From assembly GCF_000220705.2 (NCBI RefSeq), contig NZ_CP023202.1, forward strand, positions 6,664,501 through 6,728,500: a DNA stretch of 64,000 nt, read 5' to 3'. Position numbers and translations under genes: made by a program. The notes beneath the pieces are model-generated. The model saw only the letters and a list, made by a program, of their open reading frames with translations, was not told the origin of the DNA and made no database searches. Source of the stretch: Streptomyces xinghaiensis S187 (GTDB lineage: Bacteria; Actinomycetota; Actinomycetes; Streptomycetales; Streptomycetaceae). Of the stretch, positions 55,552 to 63,949 are shown piece by piece (within the stretch, counting starts at the first letter, position 1; each line of letters begins with the position of its first letter).

Positions 55552-56934
55552 ATGCACGCGGAACCACCAGGAACCACCCCGGCCCCCACCCAGCCCCCCG
55601 GCCCGCCCGGTGACCCCGCCCCCCGCACGGCCGGCCCCGCGCCGGCCCCGCCGCCACCGGTTGCCCGTCCCGCCGCCGCGCGCACCCGGCGGATGCGGAG
55701 ACCGCTGACCGGGGTCGCCCTCGCGCTGGGGCTGCTCGGCGCCTTCCTCGCCGCCCCGGCGAGCGCCGGACAGCCCCGCCAGTCGCCGCCCGCGGCGCCC
55801 GGCGCGGACATCCCGGCGGACGTCACGGCCGGTGTGGCCGTCTTCGACCGCCGCACCGGCAGCTTCACGGAGCGCGTCAACGCGGACCACCGCTTCCGGT
55901 CCGCCTCCATCGTCAAACTGCTGCTGACCCTGGACTTCCTCTGGGACCGCGGCCCCGGCTACGACATCCCGCAGCAGGACCGCGGCCGCCTCGAAGCCAT
56001 GCTCCGCAGCAGCGACGACGACGAGGCGAGCCACTACTGGGGCCTGCGCGGCCGCAGCGCGATCATCGAACGGATGGTCCCCCGGCTCGGGCTGACGGGT
56101 ACCGCGCCGCCGCCCGCGGCCTACCCCGGCTACTGGGGCTACACCTCGCTCACCGCCGCCGACACCGTGCGGATCTACCGGTACATCCTCGATGAATCCC
56201 CGGCCCCGGTGCGGGACTTCATCATGGGCAACCTCCACCGGGCGACGCGCTGCGCCAACGACGGCTACGACCAGTACTTCGGCGTCCCCTCGGCCTTCGA
56301 GGGACCGTGGGCGGTCAAGCAGGGCTGGTCCGGCTTCAGTTCGGGCGGCTGTACGGCGGACGGGACCCCGGCCGCGGCGGATACGGCCACCCGGGCGGGC
56401 GCGGCGGACCCCGCCGGCGCGGCCGGCCCGTCCACCGCCGGCGGGGAGGGCACGCCGCCCCCTTCCCCCGCTTCCCCGGCCCGCTCCGCCGCCGGCGTGG
56501 ACCTCGTCCGCGAGGCCCTGCACACCACGGGCACGGTCGGTCCCGACGACCGCACCATCGTGGCCGTCCTCTCCCTCCACCCGGACGGGACCCCGTACGG
56601 CACCGCGTACTCGGGCCTCACCCGGCTCGTCGGCTCCCTGGACGTCCCCGGTGCCCGGCGCCCCGCCGGAACGTGGTTCGAGACCTGGGGCGACGGGGTG
56701 CGGATCCGCGCCGGGGCCACCACCTCCTCGGCGGTGGTCAGCACGCTTCCCGCGGGTGCGGACGTCCTCGTCTCCTGCCAGAAGCGCGGGCAGGTGATCT
56801 CCGACCCTCCGCACAGCAGCCCCTGGTGGGCCTATCTGCCGCAGTACGGGGGCTATATGACCACCGTCTACATCGACGCCGAGAGCAGACTGCCGGGCGT
56901 TCCGGAGTGCACGGACAGCGGCGGCCGGCGGTGA
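55552..56934 (+). CDS. Class-A beta-lactamase-like serine hydrolase with C-terminal SH3-like module
   Basis: 460 aa. A ~45-residue Pro-rich N-terminus precedes a signal peptide at about 47-73 (GVALALGLLGAFLAAPASA); the ATG at 55693 is a possible alternative start. The hydrolase domain has SxxK in RSASIVKLL near residue 120 and a KxG-like VKQGWSG near 258, but the usual SDN and Omega-loop motifs are not clear. A Pro/Ala/Gly insert (about 275-315) splits the last part. The C-terminal SH3-like module (about 380-453) has paired cysteines and LPGVPEC, then a 7-residue tail. Function: DD-peptidase-like or esterase, not a proven beta-lactamase. Confidence 0.8.
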   Translation: MHAEPPGTTPAPTQPPGPPGDPAPRTAGPAPAPPPPVARPAAARTRRMRRPLTGVALALGLLGAFLAAPASAGQPRQSPPAAPGADIPADVTAGVAVFDRRTGSFTERVNADHRFRSASIVKLLLTLDFLWDRGPGYDIPQQDRGRLEAMLRSSDDDEASHYWGLRGRSAIIERMVPRLGLTGTAPPPAAYPGYWGYTSLTAADTVRIYRYILDESPAPVRDFIMGNLHRATRCANDGYDQYFGVPSAFEGPWAVKQGWSGFSSGGCTADGTPAAADTATRAGAADPAGAAGPSTAGGEGTPPPSPASPARSAAGVDLVREALHTTGTVGPDDRTIVAVLSLHPDGTPYGTAYSGLTRLVGSLDVPGARRPAGTWFETWGDGVRIRAGATTSSAVVSTLPAGADVLVSCQKRGQVISDPPHSSPWWAYLPQYGGYMTTVYIDAESRLPGVPECTDSGGRR

Positions 56935-56945
56935 GCCCGCCGGCG

Positions 56946-57089
56946 ATGGTTATCAGGTGCATGACAAATGGTCGCCTCCGGGGATGCGGCGACGACGCCT
57001 GGTCGCATCTCCCGGACCACGGCGGCTATCCCTCCACCATCTTCGGCGATGTGGCGGACGCCTGGCTTCCGGGCGTGCCGAACTGCTGA
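56946..57089 (+). pseudogene. Orphan fragment of the SH3-like C-terminal module
   Basis: A 47-codon frame, 11 bp after the serine hydrolase stop and out of its frame, ends DHGGYPSTIFG..AWLPGVPNC. It aligns with the last ~45 residues of the modules in the two neighbouring enzymes, including both cysteines. The C-terminal 32 residues share about 21 with the amidase module at 57292-58680. There is no signal peptide or first half, so I read it as the tail left from a fourth copy. Its first ten codons are unusual for Streptomyces. Confidence 0.6.
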
Positions 57090-57291
57090 ACTCGTATGCC
57101 GGTGACGGAAGTCCGTGCGAATCCGCCACCCGTGTACGCACGACCGGATCCGGGCTCCGGCCCCGCGTACCGGCGCACGCGCGCCGGCGCCCGGATCCGC
57201 TCCCCCCACCGTCCGCGCGGCACCGGCCACGGGCCCGCCGAGCCAGCCACCACCCCCCTCACCCACGCGCCGGAGAGCGGAGAGAGATCCG

Positions 57292-58680
57292 ATGAACGCG
57301 TTGATCCCGGCCACCCCCCGTCACCGCCGGCTGACCGTCCTGACCGGTACGGCGGTCGCCGCCGCGCTGGTCCTGGCCGGCCAGCCCGCCTCCGCCGCGC
57401 CCGAGCGGCCCGGCTCCGGCGAGGTGAACGCGGCCTTCGCGCGGGCGGCGGCCGAGTACGACGTCCCGCGCGACCTCCTGGTGGCCGTCGGCTACGGCGA
57501 GACGCACCTGGACGACCACGACGGCGCCCCGAGCCACGCCAACGGCTACGGTGTCATGCACCTGGTGAGCAACCCCGGGCAGCACACCCTGGAACGCGCC
57601 GCCCGCATCACCGGCGAACGCGTCACCGACCTGAAGAAGGACACGGAGGCCAACATCCGCGGCGGCGCCGCCGTTCTGCGCGCCCTCGCCGACGACCTCG
57701 GCCTGGACGCCGCCGAGCGCGACCGGCTCGGCGCCTGGTACCCGGTCGCCGCCCGCTACGGCGGGACGGACGGCGAACGGGCCGGCCGCCTCTACGCCGA
57801 CACCGTCTACGAACTCCTGGCCACCGGCATCCGCGGCCACGCCGACGGCGGCGAGCAGATCCGCGTCAAGCCGCTGAAGGTCGCGCCCGAGCGCGGCACG
57901 TACGCCGACGTGGATGTGACGGGGGAGACCGGCGAGACCGGCGCCCAGAGCCCCGACTACCCGCCCGCGCAGTGGGTCCCAGCCAACTCCGCGAACTACG
58001 CCACCGGCCGTTCGCAGTCGATCAGCGCGGTCGTCGTGCACGTCACGCAGGGCTCGTACGCCGGCACGATCAGCTGGTTCCAGAACCCGGCCTCCGAGGT
58101 CAGCGCCCACTACGTGGTCCGCTCCTCCGACGGCCAGGTCACCCAGATGGTCCGCGACAGCAACACCGCCTGGCACGCGCGCTCCGGCAACGCGTACTCC
58201 GTCGGCATCGAACACGAGGGCTGGGTCGACGACCCCTCCTGGTTCACCGACGCCATGTACCGCTCCTCGGCCGCGCTCACCCGGCACCTGGCCGACAAGT
58301 ACGGCATACCGAAGGACCGGGCGCACATCGTCGGCCACCACGAGGTGCCCGGCAACGACCACACCGACCCCGGCCCGCACTGGAACTGGTCGTACTACAT
58401 GGAGCTGGTGCGCGGCGGCAGCAGCGACGGCACCAAGTCCTTCCCGACCTGGGGCAGCGACGTCAGCATCCGCCAGGCCGCGACGACGAACTCGACGCGG
58501 GTGGCCAGCCTGGCCGGCCCGACGACGGTCCGGGTGCGCTGCCAGGTGCGCGGCCAGAAGGTGACGTACCAGGGCTACACCAACGACGCCTGGGCCTACC
58601 TGCCGGACTACGGGGGCTACGTCTCCAACATCTTCATCGATGTCCCCGAATCCTGGCTCCCGGGGGTGCCGGCCTGCTGA
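57292..58680 (+). CDS. N-acetylmuramoyl-L-alanine amidase (Amidase_2) with N-terminal lysozyme-like region and SH3-like module
   Basis: 462 aa, ATG 57292. Signal peptide about 1-34 (ends PASA-AP). Residues about 40-195 resemble a transglycosylase/lysozyme-like fold (GYGETHLDDHDG, NGYGVMHLV). The amidase_2 domain (about 235-375) has the zinc His in VVHVTQG, EHEGW (catalytic Glu), and GHHEVPGNDHTDPGPHW (His and the zinc or acid residues). The C-terminal SH3-like module ends LPGVPAC. It cuts the MurNAc-L-Ala bond, and the N-terminus may add a second wall activity. The third member of the module set. Confidence 0.88.
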   Translation: MNALIPATPRHRRLTVLTGTAVAAALVLAGQPASAAPERPGSGEVNAAFARAAAEYDVPRDLLVAVGYGETHLDDHDGAPSHANGYGVMHLVSNPGQHTLERAARITGERVTDLKKDTEANIRGGAAVLRALADDLGLDAAERDRLGAWYPVAARYGGTDGERAGRLYADTVYELLATGIRGHADGGEQIRVKPLKVAPERGTYADVDVTGETGETGAQSPDYPPAQWVPANSANYATGRSQSISAVVVHVTQGSYAGTISWFQNPASEVSAHYVVRSSDGQVTQMVRDSNTAWHARSGNAYSVGIEHEGWVDDPSWFTDAMYRSSAALTRHLADKYGIPKDRAHIVGHHEVPGNDHTDPGPHWNWSYYMELVRGGSSDGTKSFPTWGSDVSIRQAATTNSTRVASLAGPTTVRVRCQVRGQKVTYQGYTNDAWAYLPDYGGYVSNIFIDVPESWLPGVPAC

Positions 58681-58871
58681 CCCGCCCCGCAGGACGGCGG
58701 CACGGGGGACGGCCGGCCCGCACAGGCGCCGGGAATATATCGCTGAGGTGCCGGTCGTCCCCTCCCGGTCTCCTGAGCCGGGCCCCGGCGTCCGAGCGGG
58801 GAGGGGCTCCACGCTCCCTTGGTACATTGGCGGCTGCCCTGCTCAAGCACCATGTGCGCTGGAGGAATACC

Positions 58872-60167
58872 GTGTCGTCTGGGTCCGTACAGGAATCCGC
58901 CCCCCTCTCCGGGGCGGCGGGGCTGGAGGCCGCCCGCAAGGAGTACGCCGAGCTGCGTGCCCGGGGTCTCAGCCTGGATCTGACGCGGGGCAAGCCCTCG
59001 CCCGAGCAGCTCGACCTCGCGGGCGATCTGCTGTCCCTCCCCGGCGCCGGGGACGTCAAGGCCGCCGACGGCACCGACACCCGCAACTACGGCGGCCTCC
59101 TCGGCCTCCCGGAGCTGCGCGAGATCTTCGCCGGGCCCCTCCAGGTGCCCGCCGGGCAGCTCCTCGCGCTCGGCAACGCCAGCCTCACGCTGATGCACGA
59201 CAACGTGGTGCAGGCGCTGCTCTCCGTCGTCCCGGGCGGCGAGCGCCGCTGGGCGGACGAGCCGCGGGTCCGCTTCGTCTGCCCCGTCCCCGGCTACGAC
59301 CGGCACTTCGGGGTCTGCGAGCGGTACGGCATCGACATGGTGCCCGTCCCGCTCACCGGCGAGGGCCCGGACATGGACGCCGTCGAGGAGCTCGTCGCCT
59401 CCGACCCGACGATCAAGGGCATGTGGTGCGTGCCCAAGTACAGCAACCCCACCGGTGAGGTCTACAGCGACGAGACCGTGCGCCGGCTCGCCGCGATGCG
59501 CACCGCCGCGCCCGACTTCCGCCTCTTCTGGGACAACGCCTACGCGGTGCACCACCTCACCGGGGAGCGGGTCGAGATCCTCTCGATCCTCGACGCCTGC
59601 GCCGAGGCCGGGAACCCCGACCGCGCGTTCGTCTTCGGCTCCACCTCCAAGATCACCACGGCCGGCTCCGGGGTCGCCTTCGTCGGCTCCTCCCCGGCCA
59701 ACGTGGCCTGGATGAAGGAGCGGCTGCTCAAGCAGACCATCGGCCCCGACAAGGTCAACCAGCTGCGTCACGTCCGCTTCTTCCGGGACACGGACGGCGT
59801 GACCGCCCACATGGAGCGCCACCGCGCGCTGCTGGAGCCCCGCTTCGCGGCGGTGTACGAGGTGCTGGAGAGCGAGCTCGGACCGCTCGGCATCGCCGAG
59901 TGGACCCGGCCCAAGGGCGGCTACTTCGTCAGCCTGGACATCCCCGACGGCTGCGCGAGCGAGGTCGTCCGCCTCGCCAAGGAGGCGGGCATCGCGCTGA
60001 CCCCGGCCGGTGCCGCGTTCCCGTACGGCAAGGATCCCCGCGACCGCGAGATCCGGCTGGCGCCCAGCTTCCCGTCGGTCGAGGAGGTGCGCGAGGCCAT
60101 GCGCGCCGTCGCCGTCTGCGTGCGGCTGGCCGCCGCCGAGCAGGAGGCCGCCGGCACGGCCGGCTGA
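58872..60167 (+). CDS. Aspartate aminotransferase, type Ic (AspT-like)
   Basis: 431 aa, GTG 58872 with GGAGGAA upstream. It matches the type Ic aminotransferases: LTRGKPSPEQLDL at about 40-52, DTRNYGGLLGLPELREIF, GNASLTLMHD, CVPKYSNPTGEVY and the PLP lysine in FGSTSKITTAGSG near 255. This group transfers the amino group between aspartate and 2-oxoglutarate in actinobacteria. It stands as a single gene with its own terminator. No linked pathway gene gives further hints. Confidence 0.9.
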   Translation: MSSGSVQESAPLSGAAGLEAARKEYAELRARGLSLDLTRGKPSPEQLDLAGDLLSLPGAGDVKAADGTDTRNYGGLLGLPELREIFAGPLQVPAGQLLALGNASLTLMHDNVVQALLSVVPGGERRWADEPRVRFVCPVPGYDRHFGVCERYGIDMVPVPLTGEGPDMDAVEELVASDPTIKGMWCVPKYSNPTGEVYSDETVRRLAAMRTAAPDFRLFWDNAYAVHHLTGERVEILSILDACAEAGNPDRAFVFGSTSKITTAGSGVAFVGSSPANVAWMKERLLKQTIGPDKVNQLRHVRFFRDTDGVTAHMERHRALLEPRFAAVYEVLESELGPLGIAEWTRPKGGYFVSLDIPDGCASEVVRLAKEAGIALTPAGAAFPYGKDPRDREIRLAPSFPSVEEVREAMRAVAVCVRLAAAEQEAAGTAG

Positions 60168-60190
60168 TCCACCGGACCCCGTTGCGGAAG

Positions 60191-60230
60191 ACGGGCCGGT
60201 ATCCCGGGCACCACCGGGATACCGGCCCGT
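60191..60230. terminator. Bidirectional terminator after aminotransferase
   Basis: Perfect 17-bp stem ACGGGCCGGTATCCCGG and its complement, 6-nt loop GCACCA, between convergent genes. Confidence 0.85.
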
Positions 60231-60340
60231 CCGCGTCCGCGTCCCCGTGCCCGGGGCCGGGTGTAGCGCGCTCGCCGGGAGCCGCACGGCACCCCCGGAC
60301 GGGCCGGAGGACCCGCCCCGGCGCCGCGCCCGTGCCGCCG

Positions 60341-60979
60341 TCAGTGATGGTGGTGGGCGTGGACGACCGCGTGCCCCCGGCCGCGGGCTATGAGCCAGCG
60401 GTTGACCGGTACGGTCAGCACGAAGGCGACGGCCAGCGCGAAGGCCAGGGCGGCCCAGAAGAGCCAGCTGGCGAGGCCCGCCTCCATGGCCCCGGGCACA
60501 CCGACCATGACGGTGTTGTCCACGATCTCCATCACGAGGATGGAGACGGTGTCCGCGGCGAGGGCCACCCTCAGCGCCTCGCGGAAGCTCAGCCCCGCAC
60601 GGAGGACGCCCCGCATGGTCAGCGCGTAGCCGAAGAAGAAGGCGAGGGCGACGGCCAGTGCCACCGTGGCCCCGGCGGACAGCCCGGCCGCGGTGCCGAT
60701 GACCATGCCCAGGACCTCGCCGATCGCGCACCCCGTGAGGCAGTGCAGCGTGGCCTGCGCGGCTGTGCTCCATGACACCGGGACCGTGCCGTGGCCGCTC
60801 CCGGCCGGCGGGTGAGCGGTGTGGGACACCTCCGGTTCTCCGGCCGCGCCGTGCGGCTGCGCGGCGTGAGCGGTTCCCTCCGGGGCGGTGGTGTGTCCCA
60901 CCCGGGCGGTGTACCCGTGACCGGACCCGGTGTGGCTCGGCTCGCCGGTGCTGTGGGGGTGCTCGTGCGCATGCTTCAT
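60341..60979 (-). CDS. DUF4396 membrane protein with His-rich termini
   Basis: 212 aa. The N-terminal ~65 residues are full of His, Gly and Thr (start MKHAHEHPHST), and the C-terminus ends AVVHAHHHH. Between them are four membrane helices (about 85-210), one starting TLHCLTGCAIGEVLGMVIG with two conserved cysteines, typical of DUF4396. His- and Cys-rich topology suggests a metal handling role, perhaps copper or nickel. A CsoR-like operator covers its promoter, which supports this. Metal identity is inferred. Confidence 0.8.
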   Translation of the reverse strand: MKHAHEHPHSTGEPSHTGSGHGYTARVGHTTAPEGTAHAAQPHGAAGEPEVSHTAHPPAGSGHGTVPVSWSTAAQATLHCLTGCAIGEVLGMVIGTAAGLSAGATVALAVALAFFFGYALTMRGVLRAGLSFREALRVALAADTVSILVMEIVDNTVMVGVPGAMEAGLASWLFWAALAFALAVAFVLTVPVNRWLIARGRGHAVVHAHHHH

Positions 60980-61028
60980 GACGATCCCTTCCCGGACGCG
61001 CGGCCGGTGCCGCGGCCTGTCGGAGATA

Positions 61029-61057
61029 TGTATACCCCCATGGGGTATGTGTGTCGA
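61029..61057 (-). promoter_or_regulatory. Promoter with CsoR/RcnR-like operator in the spacer
   Basis: On the minus strand: -35 TCGACA, exactly 17 bp spacer, -10 TATACA. The operator, written on the plus strand as ATACCCCCATGGGGTAT (61032-61048), overlaps the spacer and -10. The TACCCC-GGGGTA core is the pattern recognised by CsoR-family metal-sensing repressors. A repressor bound here would block RNA polymerase, and Cu(I) would release it. Leader length is about 43 nt. Confidence 0.7.
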
Positions 61058-61418
61058 GGGGTGGGGCAGCCCGGCCCTCGGTGATGGCGGCCCGGGGCCG
61101 GGTGCGCCCGGGCGTACGGGAAGTGCGCCCGGGGTCGCGGGGCCGCGTGAACCGGCGCGTCGTATAAGACGTTTGACTCTTGTTGTCACCCATCGTCTTC
61201 CATGTCCCGGTTGACGCCTTCTGGGTCAGGGGATGACCAGAAGGTCCAGAACGCGTGGCTGCTTCCCGGGCCGGAGGGCACCGGCAGCCCGCCGCATCAT
61301 GGCGCCCGGGGCCGGGCGAGCCGGATGTTCCGCGGCGCCTTCCGCAAGCCGGTACCGCGCACGGCCCCTTCCCGGCCCGGGCCAGACCCATCGCATCCGC
61401 AGGAGACGGGAGATCGTC
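61049..61418. other. Divergent interval before the Ig-like gene
   Basis: Apart from the operator and promoter just before it, this stretch (about 370 bp) has no gene. It holds an AT-richer piece with TTGACT near 61165 that may start the plus-strand gene. An inverted repeat CGTC-GTATAA-GACG lies at about 61158. Confidence 0.4.
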
Positions 61419-62714
61419 ATGGGTTCGCCCATTCAGCGCGGCCAAGCCCGCATTCCCCGGCCGGGCGGCCCGGGACCGTCGGGCAGCAGGCCCCACACCA
61501 CCGCCCGGGCGGCGGACGGCACCGGGGCGCTCCAAGCCGCCCCCGCGGTCACGGGCTTCACCCCGGCCACCGGTTCGCCCGGCGGGGGGACACCGGTGTC
61601 GATCACGGGCACGGAGTTCGTGAACGTCCAGTCGGTGACCATCGCCGGTGTGGAGGCCGCGTCCTTCACGGTGGACAGCCCGACGAACATCACGGCGACC
61701 ACGGCCGCGGCCGCGGCGGGGACGTCGGGCCCGGTGGCGGTCACCACGCCGGACGGCACCGGTGCGTCGGCCGCGTCCTTCACCTACGTCTCCGAGCCGA
61801 CCACCACGACCGTGGCCGTCGAGACCGTCCCGGCGTACTGCGGGGACGACGTCGTCATCACCGCGACGGTCACCTCGCCGACCGGCCCCGTCACCACGGG
61901 CACCCTCACCTTCCTCGTCACGGAGAACGGCCCCGTCCAGATCCTCGCTCCGGACGGGGCCGGCCAGGCCGGCGCCACGTTCACGGACCTGGCCGTGGGG
62001 CTCCACCACGCCGTGGTCGTGTACGAGCCCGCGGACGACGGCTATCTGAGCTCCGCCTCCGCCGTGACTCCGGTCACCGTCAGCGCGGCGCCGGCCACCA
62101 CCACGGTGACCGCCGTCCCGAACCCCGCCGGCCCCGACGAGAGCGTGCTCCTCACGGCCACCGTGGCCGGTCCTCCCGGCCACCCGGGCACCCCCACCGG
62201 CACGGTCACCTTCAGCGCCGTCGGCGGCGGCGTCCTCGGCTCGGCCGGACTGACCGGCGGCCAGGCGCAGATCACCACCTCCGGCCTGCCCGCCGGAACG
62301 ACCACCGTGCAGGCGGACTACGAGGGCGACACGTGCTTCGGCGCCTCCTCCGGGACCGTCGACGTGGTGGTCAACCCGCCGGCCCCCACCACGCTGACCG
62401 CGACACCGGCCACCATCAGGCTCCGCAGCAACGGCACCTTCGTGATCCGGAACGTGAGTGCCACCCTCACCAGCGGCGGGACCCCGCTGCCGGGGCAGAC
62501 GCTCCACTTCGCGATCACCACGGGCACCGGCACCCACCCGCTCGGTCAGGCCGTCACGGACGCCACCGGGAAGGCCACTCTGCCCGACACCACCGTGCCG
62601 AACGCTCTGGCCACCTCGCAGACGTACCAGGCCGAGTTCCCCGGAACCGCGACCTACGCGCCCTCGTCCGCGACCGGGAGCATCACCTTCCAGCCGTTCC
62701 CCATCCTCCCCTGA
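61419..62714 (+). CDS. Ig-like / IPT-TIG repeat protein, no signal peptide
   Basis: 431 aa, ATG 61419 behind GGAGACGGGAG. An N-terminal ~40 residues rich in Arg/Gly/Pro lacks a hydrophobic core, so no Sec or Tat signal is visible. One IPT/TIG domain (about 42-127: VTGFTPATGSPGGGTPVSITG) is followed by three Ig-like modules (about 130-225, 228-318, 320-431), each with strand patterns such as TTTTVAVETVP, TVTAVPNPAGP and TTLTATPATI. It is a scaffold or adhesion-type protein; export by another route is possible. The stop lies in a heptamer repeat. Confidence 0.8.
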   Translation: MGSPIQRGQARIPRPGGPGPSGSRPHTTARAADGTGALQAAPAVTGFTPATGSPGGGTPVSITGTEFVNVQSVTIAGVEAASFTVDSPTNITATTAAAAAGTSGPVAVTTPDGTGASAASFTYVSEPTTTTVAVETVPAYCGDDVVITATVTSPTGPVTTGTLTFLVTENGPVQILAPDGAGQAGATFTDLAVGLHHAVVVYEPADDGYLSSASAVTPVTVSAAPATTTVTAVPNPAGPDESVLLTATVAGPPGHPGTPTGTVTFSAVGGGVLGSAGLTGGQAQITTSGLPAGTTTVQADYEGDTCFGASSGTVDVVVNPPAPTTLTATPATIRLRSNGTFVIRNVSATLTSGGTPLPGQTLHFAITTGTGTHPLGQAVTDATGKATLPDTTVPNALATSQTYQAEFPGTATYAPSSATGSITFQPFPILP

Positions 62715-62767
62715 CCCCTCACCCCTCACCCCTCACCCCTGACCCCAGACCCCTGACCCCTGTCCCC
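62712..62767 (+). repeat. Eight heptamer repeats (TNACCCC-like) across the stop codon
   Basis: Eight 7-bp units (TGACCCC, three TCACCCC, TGACCCC, AGACCCC, TGACCCC, TGTCCCC) run from the stop codon of the Ig-like gene. They look like slippage expansion. Confidence 0.8.
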
Positions 62768-62773
62768 ACGGGA

Positions 62774-62807
62774 CCGGGGGCCCGGGCTCACGCCCGGCGG
62801 CCCCCGG
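62774..62807. terminator. Hairpin after the Ig-like gene
   Basis: Inverted repeat CCGGGGGCCCGGGC / GCCCGGCGGCCCCCGG with small bulges, just after the heptamers and between convergent genes. Confidence 0.5.
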
Positions 62808-62924
62808 AGCCCTCGATCCTCCCTTCCGCCGCGGGGCCGTGCCGGATCCTCTCCGGCACGGCCCCGCCGGCCGTCCCCGGCCCGGCCCCGTCCCGCAGCA
62901 CGGCACGGGGCCGGGCCGGCCCTC

Positions 62925-63839
62925 TCAGACCGCGGCTCCCCGCGCCGCCTCCCGCCGGTCCGCCCGCTCCGGCTCCACCGGGATCCACAGCTCCGCGTCC
63001 GCCGTGGACCCGTCCTCCGACAGCCGGGTCCGCAGGATCTCCGGCCCGGGCCGGCTCCGGTACGGATTGGACGGGAACCACTGGGTGAACACGTCCCGCC
63101 ACAGGGACTGCAGGGCCCGCGGGAACTCGCCCGAACTCTCGAAGACCGCCCACATGCCCGCGGGGACGGCGAGGGAGTCCATCCCCTCCGGCACCTCGGT
63201 GCCGGGGTCCGTCACCACGCCGTGGTAGTAGTCGAGTTCGGTCCCCTCCACCCGTTCGCCGGGGTCGGCGGGCAGACGGTCGCTGACCCCGACGATCCCG
63301 CGCGGCTCCCGGGCCGGCAGGGCCTCCAGCCGCCGCAGCGTGTCCTCGCCGATGCCGCGGATGAACGCGGCGATCTCCGGATTCACCCCCTCGTGCACCA
63401 ACGGCACCCGGGCCCTCTTCCCGGCCACGGTGAACCCGGTCTTCTCCACGATCCGGTAGCGCATACTGCTGTTCCCTTCGACGACGAGCCGGAAGGACAT
63501 CCGGGGCTGCGAGCTGAGCACCGCGCCGGTCCGCCGGGCCTCACCCGGCCCGACGCCGTGCACGGCGCGGAACGCCCGGGCGAACGCCTCTCCGGAGCCG
63601 TAGCCGTAGCGCACCGCGATGTCGAGCAACGTGCCGTCCCCCGCGAGCACTTCGGCGCCCGCGACGGTCAGCCGCCGGCGCCGGACGTACTCGGACAGCC
63701 CGATCCCCGCCAGCGCGGAGAACAGCCGCCGCAGGTGGTACTCGGAGGTGGCCGCGATCCGCGCCAGCTCGGCCGGCTCGATGGGCCGGTCGAGGTTGCG
63801 CTCGATGTACTCCAGGGCCTCGTTGAGCCGTTCCAGCAC
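62925..63839 (-). CDS. AraC-family regulator with GyrI-like effector domain
   Basis: 304 aa, GTG start. The N-terminal AraC HTH pair covers about 5-105 (YIERNLDRPIEPAELARIAATSEYHLRRLF; YGYGSGEAFARAFRAVHG), and a GyrI-like small-molecule-binding domain follows (about 125-295: YRIVEKTGFTVAGKR, WIPVEPER at the end). This is the Rob/SoxS-like arrangement of multidrug-type sensors. A GGAAGGGG lies before the GTG. Targets are not obvious. Confidence 0.88.
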   Translation of the reverse strand: MLERLNEALEYIERNLDRPIEPAELARIAATSEYHLRRLFSALAGIGLSEYVRRRRLTVAGAEVLAGDGTLLDIAVRYGYGSGEAFARAFRAVHGVGPGEARRTGAVLSSQPRMSFRLVVEGNSSMRYRIVEKTGFTVAGKRARVPLVHEGVNPEIAAFIRGIGEDTLRRLEALPAREPRGIVGVSDRLPADPGERVEGTELDYYHGVVTDPGTEVPEGMDSLAVPAGMWAVFESSGEFPRALQSLWRDVFTQWFPSNPYRSRPGPEILRTRLSEDGSTADAELWIPVEPERADRREAARGAAV

Positions 63840-63949
63840 CGCCGGATCCCCTTCCCTCTGACACGCTTCACGCTAGGGAGGAGACACCCTGCCGCACCCG
63901 ACATCCCGTGCCCGGTCCGGTCGGGCCCGTGAACCGGCCCGCCGGCCGG

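Noticed and set aside
58617..62729. Minus-strand open frame of about 1370 codons
   Set aside because: Antisense to the aminotransferase and Ig-like genes and spanning the DUF4396 gene in another frame; low-complexity translation with no motif.
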